Source: Paenibacillus odorifer
GTDB lineage: Bacteria; Bacillota; Bacilli; Paenibacillales; Paenibacillaceae
Direction: 5' to 3'
Length of the DNA: 64,000 nucleotides
Assembly (NCBI RefSeq): GCF_000758725.1
Contig: NZ_CP009428.1
Location: 5,456,001 to 5,520,000 of the forward strand
Shown here: positions 45,152-52,420 of the stretch, piece after piece
Layout of the letters: each line of letters begins with the position of its first letter
Numbering within the stretch: position 1 is the stretch's first letter
Position numbers and translations under genes: made by a program
The notes under the pieces: generated by a model
Seen by the model: only the letters and a program-made list of their open reading frames with translations
Databases searched by the model: none
Told to the model about the DNA's origin: nothing

Positions 45152-45742
45152 TTAAGATTTCATCGGTGAAGAAAGAACTTGGTCAATAAGCCCGTATTCC
45201 TTGGCTTCTTCCGCGCTCATGAAGTTATCGCGGTCTGTGTCCCGTTCGATTTTTTCAAGGGGCTGACCTGTGCGATCTACATAGATTTGATTCAGCTTCT
45301 GTTTCGTCTTAAGGATCCAGTCAGTGTGAATCCAAATATCAGACGCTTGACCCTGAACACCGCCGAGCGGTTGATGAATCATAACTTCGCTGTTGGTCAG
45401 CGCATATCTTTTGCCCGGAGCCCCAGCTGTTAGAAGGAGCGATCCCATGCTTGCTGCCATCCCTACACAAATGGTTGAAACATCCGGTTTGATATATTGC
45501 ATCGTATCGTATATACCCATGCCGGCTGTTACTGAACCACCGGGTGAGTTGAGGTACAAGTGAATGTCCTTCTCGGGATCATCTGCTGCCAAAAACAGCA
45601 ATTGAGCAATAACCAGATTGGCGACATCATCGTCAATCGCACTGCTTAAGAAAATGATGCGATCCTTGAGCAATCTGGAATAGATATCGTATGAACGTTC
45701 TCCACGACTTGTTGATTCCACAACCATTGGTACCAGACTCAT
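45152..45742 (-). CDS. clpP: ATP-dependent Clp protease proteolytic subunit
   Basis: Serine protease that forms the tetradecameric barrel with ClpX or ClpC. The catalytic Ser is in CVGMAASMGSLLLTAG and the His in SEVMIHQPLGGVQG. The Asp follows in the ERDTDRDNFMSAEEAKEYG region. 196 residues, canonical. The N-terminus (SLVPMVVESTSRGERSYDIY) shows the usual processed propeptide region. A consensus-like promoter is visible 50-80 bp upstream. No CtsR box found. Confidence 0.97.
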   Translation of the reverse strand: MSLVPMVVESTSRGERSYDIYSRLLKDRIIFLSSAIDDDVANLVIAQLLFLAADDPEKDIHLYLNSPGGSVTAGMGIYDTMQYIKPDVSTICVGMAASMGSLLLTAGAPGKRYALTNSEVMIHQPLGGVQGQASDIWIHTDWILKTKQKLNQIYVDRTGQPLEKIERDTDRDNFMSAEEAKEYGLIDQVLSSPMKS

Positions 45743-45791
45743 GCCACCAACCTCTTTTCTCTGTACAGATTAGTCTTATCGTTTCAGAAAT

Positions 45792-45820
45792 ATTTTAACA
45801 CGTTCAAGGCGCGATGTCAT
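45792..45820 (-). promoter_or_regulatory. SigA promoter of clpP-clpX
   Basis: ATGACA (45815-45820), 17 nt spacer, TAAAAT (45792-45797) on the minus strand, about 50 nt before the clpP start and downstream of the tig terminator. Confidence 0.6.
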
Positions 45821-45935
45821 TTTTTCACTACAGTCGACTGTCTGCTGCTTGTGAATTGTGACGTTACTACCCCTATTACCTTATTGCCATACGTTCATAC
45901 GGATACCTATGTAGTCACATATATTTGCGGCCGAG

Positions 45936-45974
45936 GATAAAAATAAGGCACGTAACGAAACTTACGTGCCTTAT
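45936..45974 (-). terminator. Terminator of tig
   Basis: ATAAGGCACGTAA / TTACGTGCCTTAT form a perfect 13-bp stem with a 6-nt loop, followed on the minus strand by TTTTATCC. Confidence 0.93.
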
Positions 45975-46029
45975 CATATCTGTATGGAGGCCGTGTAACT
46001 TGGCCGTTCTAGGTAGTGTTTAAAATATC

Positions 46030-47364
46030 CTACTCAGCTTTAGTGTCTTCAGCAGCTGGTGCTTCTTCTACTGCTTCAACTTCTACACTATTGCTAACAA
46101 GGAAATCAATGGTTTTACGCAACGAAAGCTCTTCGCTCAAACTGCCCAGTGAACCGTTAGCTGCCAAGATGCTGCGGATTTCTTCTGGAGTACGTTTGTA
46201 AGCTTCAGCCATAGTAGCCAACTCTTCGTTAACTTCTTCTTCGGAAACTTCAATGTTCTCTTGTTTTGCGATAACTTCCAATACCAGGTTGTTGCGAACG
46301 CGTTTTTCAGCATCGCCTTTCATTTGGTTCTGCAAGTCTTCACGAGTTTGGCCGGAGAAGCTAAGGAACATATCCATGTTCATGCCTTGTTGACGAAGAC
46401 GAGTGTCGAAGTCACGAACCATGTTCTCAACTTCACTGTTGATCATAGCTTCAGGGATTTCAACTTCAGCGTTAGCTGCTGCTTTATCAACAACTGCATT
46501 CTCACGAAGGCCTTTCAGTTCTTCCTCTTTACGGGATTCGAGCTGAGCTTTCAGATCTGCTTTGTACTCATCCAAAGTTTCGAATTCACTTACATCTTTA
46601 GCGAACTCATCATCGAGTGCAGGAAGTTGTTTGCGTTTGATTTCGTGCAGCTTCACTTTGAATACTGCTTTTTTACCCGCAAGGTTCTCTGCATGGTATT
46701 CATCAGGGAAAGTAACTTCAACATCTTTGAAATCTCCAGTAGCCATTCCTACCACTTGCTCTTCGAATCCTGGAATGAAGGAGTTGCTGCCAAGCTCAAG
46801 AGAGTGACGTTCAGCTTTTCCGCCTTCAAACGGTACATCATCAACATATCCGTCAAAATCGATTACAGCGATGTCGCCGTTAGCTGCTGCTTCTTCTTCA
46901 ACTACTACAAGCTCAGCATGACGTTCTTGCAGACGAGCAAGTTCAGCACTCAACTCTTCTTCAGTCACTTCAGCTTTTTGTACTGGAACTTCCAGACCTT
47001 TGTAATCGCCGAGCTTCACTTCAGGTTTAACCGTGATCTTCGCTTTGAAGATAAAGGATTGACCTTTAGCAAATTGCTCAATATCAACTTCAGGACGGTC
47101 TACAGGGAAGATGTCAGTTTGTTCAACTGCTTCACCGTAAGCTTCAGGAAGAAGAATGTCGATTGCATCTTGGTACAAGCTTTCTACACCAAAACGGGAT
47201 TCAAAGATCGGCCGAGGTACTTTACCTTTACGGAAGCCTGGTACGTTAGCTTTTTTAACGACTTTGTTAAAAGCTTTATCAAGTGCTGCTGTTACGCGTT
47301 CTGCGTCTACTTCTACTTCAAGAACTCCAAGGTTCTTCTCTATTTTTTCCCATGTTGCTTTCAT
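46030..47364 (-). CDS. tig: Trigger factor
   Basis: Ribosome-associated chaperone with peptidyl-prolyl isomerase activity. The N-terminal ribosome-binding signature is VPGFRKGKVPRPIFESRFG (about 42-60). The FKBP-type PPIase domain lies at about 150-240 (AVIDFDGYVDDVPFEGGKAE). The helical C-terminal domain follows, with an Ala/Glu-rich tail. 444 residues, close to the usual length. It lies between a YsoA-like gene and clpP. It has its own promoter (47445-47473) and terminator. Confidence 0.97.
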   Translation of the reverse strand: MKATWEKIEKNLGVLEVEVDAERVTAALDKAFNKVVKKANVPGFRKGKVPRPIFESRFGVESLYQDAIDILLPEAYGEAVEQTDIFPVDRPEVDIEQFAKGQSFIFKAKITVKPEVKLGDYKGLEVPVQKAEVTEEELSAELARLQERHAELVVVEEEAAANGDIAVIDFDGYVDDVPFEGGKAERHSLELGSNSFIPGFEEQVVGMATGDFKDVEVTFPDEYHAENLAGKKAVFKVKLHEIKRKQLPALDDEFAKDVSEFETLDEYKADLKAQLESRKEEELKGLRENAVVDKAAANAEVEIPEAMINSEVENMVRDFDTRLRQQGMNMDMFLSFSGQTREDLQNQMKGDAEKRVRNNLVLEVIAKQENIEVSEEEVNEELATMAEAYKRTPEEIRSILAANGSLGSLSEELSLRKTIDFLVSNSVEVEAVEEAPAAEDTKAE

Positions 47365-47444
47365 ATTATACTTTTCCCTCCAAAATATAGGTTCACAAGT
47401 TTACTTCAAATAATGATACAATCCACGCACAGAATAACCATTAT

Positions 47445-47473
47445 ATTATATACAACATTACTTTATTTATCAA
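47445..47473 (-). promoter_or_regulatory. SigA promoter of tig
   Basis: TTGATA (47468-47473), 17 nt spacer, TATAAT (47445-47450) on the minus strand. The -35 overlaps the end of the preceding gene. 81 nt upstream of the tig start. Confidence 0.7.
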
Positions 47474-48395
47474 GTAGAGAAGTCTTTACAAAACCCTTGA
47501 GAGCACGATAAGCTCCCTCAAATTGAAAGCGCATGCCGTCTGTGATGCCATACATTCCACGTGTCTCTTCCTCTTGTCGGGAGCCGTTTAAACTTTCAGA
47601 AACAAATTGGTGCAAAGCTCCTGCCCAAATATCCAGCAAAACGTCTTCGCCTTCCAGCAATTTCCGATATTCGTCCGACCCATAAATCGACATGATGAAC
47701 TGACCCCAGAGCTCTTGTGCAAAATAATACAGCGTAGGCTCATGCACCTCAGCCTGCTCGGCTACCCGTTCCAGCACATGACTCACCTCCGGAGGAAAAT
47801 CCTCCGTCTGCAGTGGCACGCTCTCGATCTCTACGAGTACCGTTTCATGTCCGCGAATCAGCTTCACTGTTCCCTGCATCCCACGCCGCTTAAGCGTCTG
47901 CAAGGTCCGAAATTGCAGCAGTGGATGAACATTATCCCCCTGCAACCAAGTGGTCAGCTCCTCGTCAACGCCGCCACCTTCCAGATAGGATAGCTGCTCT
48001 AGTGCAAGTATTGTCGCCTCAGACAGAGGTTCATTCATCACCCGCTGCAGCAGCTTTTTGGGATACCCCGCATCCTCGTTCATTTTGGATTTGGCCAAAA
48101 AGCGGGCCATATCCTCTTCCCTTAAATCTTCGTCTTCGGGGTGAACAGCTCCCTCCGCATCTCCATTCTGGGACGCGTAAGGAAATGCCGTTTCGAGCCA
48201 TTCCAGCAGGGACCGCCATTCCTCGTAATTTCGCTCTTCCTGTCCTTGACACTGCAGCAAAAAACGAAGCAGCTCCATCGCTTCCCCGTAGCGTTCACTT
48301 TCCAGCATCACCGTCAGCTGGATTTGATAATAGTCCAGTGTCTTGGGGAACAGGACGATATTCTCTTTGGTGGCGGGGGAATCCGAATGTTTAAT
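47463..48395 (-). CDS. YsoA-like helical repeat protein, apparent ATT start codon
   Basis: 310 residues if translation begins at ATT 48395. The conventional first start is GTG 48311 (282 residues), but it has no SD. Upstream of it the frame continues with protein-like sequence (KHSDSPATKENIVLFPKTLD then YYQIQLT) back to an in-frame TAA. Right after that TAA comes AGGAGGTG, and ATT lies 7 nt from the GGAGG. No ATG, GTG or TTG exists between. The body is helical and TPR-like (ATILALEQLSYLEGGGVDEE, LLQFRTLQTLKRRGMQGTV), matching the YsoA position before tig in Bacillus. Function unknown. Confidence 0.8.
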   Translation of the reverse strand: MKHSDSPATKENIVLFPKTLDYYQIQLTVMLESERYGEAMELLRFLLQCQGQEERNYEEWRSLLEWLETAFPYASQNGDAEGAVHPEDEDLREEDMARFLAKSKMNEDAGYPKKLLQRVMNEPLSEATILALEQLSYLEGGGVDEELTTWLQGDNVHPLLQFRTLQTLKRRGMQGTVKLIRGHETVLVEIESVPLQTEDFPPEVSHVLERVAEQAEVHEPTLYYFAQELWGQFIMSIYGSDEYRKLLEGEDVLLDIWAGALHQFVSESLNGSRQEEETRGMYGITDGMRFQFEGAYRALKGFVKTSLLDK

Positions 48396-48491
48396 GAGGG
48401 CACCTCCTTATGTCTACTTATGTGAATGGAATCCTAACCATTATAAAAGTTATTAATACCTTAAGCTTCTTCCGAAACTTAATAATTGTAG

Positions 48492-48520
48492 ATTATAGCA
48501 TACCCCGTACTCTTTTTAAA
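48492..48520 (-). promoter_or_regulatory. Promoter of the YsoA-like gene
   Basis: Extended -10 TGCTATAAT on the minus strand (TATAAT at 48492-48497), with a weak -35 (TTTAAA-like) about 17 nt further. About 97 nt upstream of the ATT start. It is back-to-back with the tRNA promoter. Confidence 0.55.
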
Positions 48521-48527
48521 AAACAGC

Positions 48528-48556
48528 TTGAAAAAGATCATCCCATATGATATGAT
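48528..48556 (+). promoter_or_regulatory. Promoter of tRNA-Arg
   Basis: TTGAAA (48528-48533), 17 nt spacer, TATGAT (48551-48556), 32 nt before the mature tRNA 5' end. Confidence 0.7.
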
Positions 48557-48587
48557 AATTCCTGCTTGCTTTTCTGCCAGCAACCAT

Positions 48588-48661
48588 GTCCCGGTAGCTC
48601 AGCTGGATAGAGCATGCGCCTTCTAAGCGCACGGTCGGGGGTTCGAATCCCTTCCGGGACG
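48588..48661 (+). tRNA. tRNA-Arg (anticodon TCT)
   Basis: 74-nt cloverleaf. The acceptor arms GTCCCGG and CCGGGAC pair fully, with G as discriminator base. The D-arm is GCTCAGCTGGATAGAGC. The anticodon stem GCGCC / GGCGC-type surrounds loop TTCTAAG with anticodon TCT (reads AGA). The T-arm is CGGGGGTTCGAATCCCTTCC. No CCA encoded. A strong terminator follows within 10 nt. Confidence 0.97.
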
Positions 48662-48666
48662 TCATA

Positions 48667-48705
48667 TAGAAACAGCCTTCCTTCGGGAAGGCTGTTTCTA
48701 TTTTC
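48667..48705 (+). terminator. Terminator of tRNA-Arg
   Basis: GAAACAGCCTTCC / GGAAGGCTGTTTC perfect 13-bp stem with a TTCG tetraloop, followed by TATTTTC. Confidence 0.93.
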
Positions 48706-48719
48706 AGGGGAAGGGTTGG

Positions 48720-49030
48720 GCGGAGCTCAGGGAGTCACTACTGGGACGAATAGACGACTGAACGACTGAGCTTAAGATTCGCGGCTCTGGATTACCCGAG
48801 TTTCAGGGATTCATGGAGCTTGGATTCGAAGCTCAGAACCTGATGAAAACTTAGCCTCGTCGGAGCTCAGGGTCCGATAAAGCTTAGCATTCGAAACTTA
48901 GAATTTGGTGAAAACCTGGGCCTCGTCGGGCTATGAGTCGATGGAGCTTAACTTTTGATGCTCGCTCGGACTTGGTCACACTTAGATCTCGTTGGGGCTC
49001 AGGGTTCTGTGAAGCTTAGCAATCGATGAT
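48720..49030. repeat. Degenerate GAGCTCAGGG / AAGCTTAGCATTCGA repeats
   Basis: Phrases such as GAGCTCAGGG, AAGCTTAGCA, CCTCGTCGG and GTGAAAAC/ATGAAAAC recur three or four times at irregular 60-75 bp distances. This looks like a decayed tandem array. No gene or RNA seen. Confidence 0.6.
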
Positions 49031-49115
49031 CAGTTTCTATGAGTCAGTACCACATCATACCCCGCAGCATTAGAATATTAGGGTTGCTTTTCCGGAGATA
49101 CGCCGCTACATGCTA

Positions 49116-49303
49116 TCTAATTGCATTTTCTGCAACTAAAAGTACCCTTTTACCTCCAAAACTCGCTTTAATTGCATTTCATACACTTATATTCTCAGAT
49201 TTACGCCTAGAATGGTCTTTTCACCATTTTTAACTGCACAAAGTACAATTAAACCCAAACAAACCTATCACCATCAAAAATAAGTGCATAAAGTGCAATT
49301 AAA
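49116..49303 (-). repeat. 188-bp four-palindrome element, inverted copy
   Basis: Four 25-bp imperfect palindromes start at 49116, 49167, 49229 and 49279 (spacing 51, 62, 50, the mirror of copy 1). Arms are of the TTTAATTGCA / TGCAACTAAA type with 5-nt loops (7-8 of 10 pairs). Read on the minus strand it aligns with 6292-6479, including the 62-bp central gap and a weakly matching spacer after the third palindrome (GCGAGTTTTGGAGGTAAAAG against CTCGACTTTAGCTGATATAT). After it, 49310-49380 holds ACTCATT-type short repeats, and 49381-49520 holds nothing I recognise. Confidence 0.72.
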
Positions 49304-49521
49304 AACCACTCTTATCACCACTACTCATCACTTATTACTCACCAACCACTCATTACTCATTACTCATTACTCATCGACTATTAATCTTCACATTCCCATT
49401 TCTGATTTTTAAATATGGGAACATTTTTAGCTCTCTATAACCGTGCCCAATCTAATTACTCAAAAGACACGCGCATTAGCAATATTATCGAAGGATGAGA
49501 CTATCCTGCTTATTTAATCGA

Positions 49522-49571
49522 GAATAAAAAAACTGTTCACGGCGTTTTCTTCCGCCGAGAGACAGTTTTTT
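49522..49571 (-). terminator. Terminator of the pst operon
   Basis: AAAAAACTGT ... ACAGTTTTTT with an inner GGCG / CGCC stem, followed on the minus strand by T-rich sequence. About 27 nt after the pstA stop; no pstB lies beyond it. Confidence 0.9.
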
Positions 49572-49597
49572 ATGCATGTTCTTCCTTTATAAGCGAA

Positions 49598-50479
49598 TCA
49601 GCGCCCTTTGCGGCGATTTCCAAGCCAGAGCGGAAAACGGAAAGCAAAGTTAATAAACAAAACTACAAATACTAGTACTGCCGCTGATTTGTCAGCGATT
49701 TGCCGCGCATCTTCTACAATTGCCTCAGATTGTACATACCAAAGGTGTACGGCCAGGGTTTCTCCCGGCGAGAACAGATTAAAGTCCCACATTTCGCCCG
49801 AGGTACTGAGACCAGCGGTAAGGATAATAACCGCAGACTCCCCGAAGGCGCGTCCAGCAACGAGACAAATCCCAGTAACAATGGCAGACATTGCAACGGG
49901 TAGGACAACTGTGCGGATCACGTGGAATTTAGTCATGCCCAGTGCATATCCAGCTTCGCGCATCTCCCCAGGAACAGCACGGACCGCTTCCTCCGTCACA
50001 CGTGCAAGCATAGGCAGATTCAAAAGCGCCAAGCTTACCCCACCGCCAAGAATCGTCAGACCGATCCCAAAATATTCAGCAAATATCGCAAGACCAAGCA
50101 TACCGAATACAATCGAGGGAACCGAAGAGAGCGCCTCTACACATATACGCAGTCCGCCTGTAAAAGCATTATCCGGAGCGTATTCCGCCATATAAATCCC
50201 CGCTCCTAAACCGATAGGGACGGAAATAAGCAGCGAGATGAACAAAATATAAAAAGAGTTGAAAAGTACAGGACCGATCCCGCCACCAACGTCAATCTCT
50301 TCAGGCTGTTTGATCAGGAAATCAGGTCGCAGCGCTGGCAGGCCTTTACTAAGAATCGTGAAGAGCAGCCAGAAAATTAGCAGCATGACTAAAGCCCCAA
50401 GCGTATAAAACCCAATAGTCGCGAGCTTATTGCGTCTCTGAGCACGCGCTGTATGCTTTGTACTTGCGAATCCGTTCAC
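49598..50479 (-). CDS. pstA: Phosphate ABC transporter permease PstA
   Basis: One of the two membrane subunits of the high-affinity phosphate importer. 293 residues with six hydrophobic segments. The EAA-type ATPase-contact loop is seen in EMREAGYALGMTKFHVIRTV, and AYAPDNAF-type PstA signature (GIYMAEYAPDNAFTGGLRI) is present. The ATG at 50479 overlaps the pstC stop by 4 bp. A terminator follows directly, so the ATPase gene pstB is not part of this transcript. Confidence 0.95.
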   Translation of the reverse strand: MNGFASTKHTARAQRRNKLATIGFYTLGALVMLLIFWLLFTILSKGLPALRPDFLIKQPEEIDVGGGIGPVLFNSFYILFISLLISVPIGLGAGIYMAEYAPDNAFTGGLRICVEALSSVPSIVFGMLGLAIFAEYFGIGLTILGGGVSLALLNLPMLARVTEEAVRAVPGEMREAGYALGMTKFHVIRTVVLPVAMSAIVTGICLVAGRAFGESAVIILTAGLSTSGEMWDFNLFSPGETLAVHLWYVQSEAIVEDARQIADKSAAVLVFVVLFINFAFRFPLWLGNRRKGR

Positions 50480-51423
50480 GCTGCATCCCTCCTTTTTCTA
50501 CCCAGCACGCGGATGATCAGAATCAGTACAAAGGAAATCACCAGCAAAAGAAAGGCCATCATATGTAGGGCATAATTCCAGGTTGACTCAAACTCTACAT
50601 TCGAGATTTGCATAACGATGTTACTAGTCAAGACCGAAGCAGGTGTAAATAAGGTTTTCGCCAACTGTGGTGTGTTTCCGATAACCATAACTACAGCCAT
50701 TGTCTCCCCCACAGCACGAGTCATCCCGAGGATGACCGCGGAGATAATTCCTCTGCTAGCCGCAGGTAAAACAACACGCATAATGACTTGCAGACGGGTA
50801 GATCCAAGAGCGTACGCAGCATCCCGATATTTGCGTGGGACAGCGACGATAGCATCATCACTGATTCGACAAATCGTTGGCAGGACCATTAATGCGAGTA
50901 CGAGGGCCGCAGCCAGCAAACCATCACCCAAGCTCTCCCCACTAACTCTACGCAGGAAAGGAAGTAATACCGTTAAGCCTAAATAACCATATACTATAGA
51001 AGGAATACCAACGAGCAGATCGAGCACCGGGCGAATGAAGGTCTTCATCCACTTCGGAGCAATCTCCGCACAGAGAACGGCCATGCCTACCGAAATAGGA
51101 ACTGCGATCAGCAGGGTCAAAGCCGTCAGTGAAAGTGTATTTACAATGAAGGCAGCAGCCCCAAAGGAGTCCTCTTCAGGCGTCCAGTTAAAAGAAAAGA
51201 AAAAGTCCGCAGGCGAGAGATGACCAAACAGAAGCAGCGCCGTTTTGCCGATAAATAGGATTACAAGTCCAAGCACGAAACAAAGTGCAAGAATGCTGAA
51301 TAAGAAATAAAAGCGGAATAATCGGTTGCTAAACATATGTCTACTGTGACGTTTGGAGTTGGCGCTAACTTCTGTAACGCCCTCCTTAACCTTAGTTGCC
51401 AGGTTGTGGACTGGTGCCCCCAT
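50476..51423 (-). CDS. pstC: Phosphate ABC transporter permease PstC
   Basis: Partner permease of PstA. 315 residues from ATG 51423 with AGGAGGGAAAGT upstream; the frame to 51483 runs through a hairpin and is not used. Six membrane segments after a ~45-residue cytoplasmic N-terminus. KYRDAAYALGSTRLQVIMRV is the EAA loop, and ILGMTRAVGETMAVVMVIG is typical of PstC. A GC-rich hairpin lies between pstS and this gene. Confidence 0.95.
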   Translation of the reverse strand: MGAPVHNLATKVKEGVTEVSANSKRHSRHMFSNRLFRFYFLFSILALCFVLGLVILFIGKTALLLFGHLSPADFFFSFNWTPEEDSFGAAAFIVNTLSLTALTLLIAVPISVGMAVLCAEIAPKWMKTFIRPVLDLLVGIPSIVYGYLGLTVLLPFLRRVSGESLGDGLLAAALVLALMVLPTICRISDDAIVAVPRKYRDAAYALGSTRLQVIMRVVLPAASRGIISAVILGMTRAVGETMAVVMVIGNTPQLAKTLFTPASVLTSNIVMQISNVEFESTWNYALHMMAFLLLVISFVLILIIRVLGRKRRDAA

Positions 51424-51439
51424 ACTTTCCCTCCTGTAA

Positions 51440-51473
51440 GCGGCCAACCCCGTATCAAAATCGGGGCTGGCCG
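51440..51473 (-). promoter_or_regulatory. Intercistronic GC-rich hairpin between pstS and pstC
   Basis: GCGGCCAGCCCCG / CGGGGTTGGCCGC pair over 13 bp with an 8-nt loop and no U-run. Such structures often protect the upstream mRNA, giving more binding protein than permease. That role is inferred here. Confidence 0.7.
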
Positions 51474-51505
51474 CTGTTACCATTCAATATGATCTTCAGA
51501 TGTTA

Positions 51506-52366
51506 TTAACCCTTCATTGCTGCGATCGGAATGAATTTAAGCTTTTTCAGAGAACCTTGTTGGAACTTTTTGCTTTGTACGTATTCGATAAATTCTTTAG
51601 TTGCGCCAGTAGGCTGGCCTTTAGTCATGTAGTAACCATAAGCCCAAATCTTATAAGAACCGTTAATTACGTTGTCTGTAGTAGCTGCGATACCGTTGTG
51701 TTTCACTGCTTTTACGTCGCCACTTACATAAACAAGGTCGATATAACCGATGGAGTTAGGAGTAGTTCCTACTGCTGTTTTCATGTCGCCGGATGAACCT
51801 GTTTCTTTGTAGTTCTTAGCTTTTTTTACGATATCTCCGCCATCCAAAGCTTTAGCCTGATAGTTAACGCGGGTACCAGAACCGAATGAGCGAGTGATGA
51901 CAACGATATCTGCATCTGCGCCGCCTACTTCTTTCCAGTTGGTGATTTTACCAGCGAAAATACCTTTAAGCTGTTCTGTTGTAAGGTTATCTACACCCAC
52001 ATTTTTGTTCACGATCGTGGCAAAAGGAATGACAGCCACTTTGTTCGCTACCTGTCCGTCAAAAGCTTTGAAACCTGGTACGTCGATGCTAGCATCCCAG
52101 TCGCAAGCGCCGATATCAGCGATGCCTTTTTTTACAGCTTGTGGTCCAGTTACAGAGCCTTTACCAGATGCTGCGATTTTCACTTTAGGATGCAGCTTTT
52201 GGAATTCTTTTGCCGCTTGCAACGTCAATGGAAGAAGTGCGGTCGAACCGTTAACGGTGATTTTGCCACTAAGTGAATCTGCTGCTGCTGCAATCCCTGC
52301 AAAAGATGCGGTTACCGCGATTACGGCTGTTAAAGCCGTTACTGTTAATTTCTTGAAGATTTTCAT
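51506..52366 (-). CDS. pstS: Phosphate-binding protein PstS
   Basis: Extracellular solute-binding protein of the Pst importer. 286 residues with a signal peptide (about 1-28, ending GIAAAA). Phosphate-site features are ITVNGSTALLPLTLQAAKEF, ASGKGSVTGPQAVKKGIADIG and ITRSFGSGTRVNYQ. There is no lipobox cysteine after the signal core, which is unusual for a Gram-positive PstS, so it may be secreted freely or held in another way. SD AGGAG before ATG 52366. It follows the secreted 478-residue protein by 54 bp. Confidence 0.92.
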   Translation of the reverse strand: MKIFKKLTVTALTAVIAVTASFAGIAAAADSLSGKITVNGSTALLPLTLQAAKEFQKLHPKVKIAASGKGSVTGPQAVKKGIADIGACDWDASIDVPGFKAFDGQVANKVAVIPFATIVNKNVGVDNLTTEQLKGIFAGKITNWKEVGGADADIVVITRSFGSGTRVNYQAKALDGGDIVKKAKNYKETGSSGDMKTAVGTTPNSIGYIDLVYVSGDVKAVKHNGIAATTDNVINGSYKIWAYGYYMTKGQPTGATKEFIEYVQSKKFQQGSLKKLKFIPIAAMKG

Positions 52367-52420
52367 TGTACTATTTTCTCCTCTCGGCTCTAGGCCGTTA
52401 AAATATGTTTGAAATAATAA

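Noticed and set aside
46261..47511. 416-codon plus-strand frame opposite tig
   Set aside because: Antisense of a well-conserved gene with biased codons; no SD and no recognisable domain.
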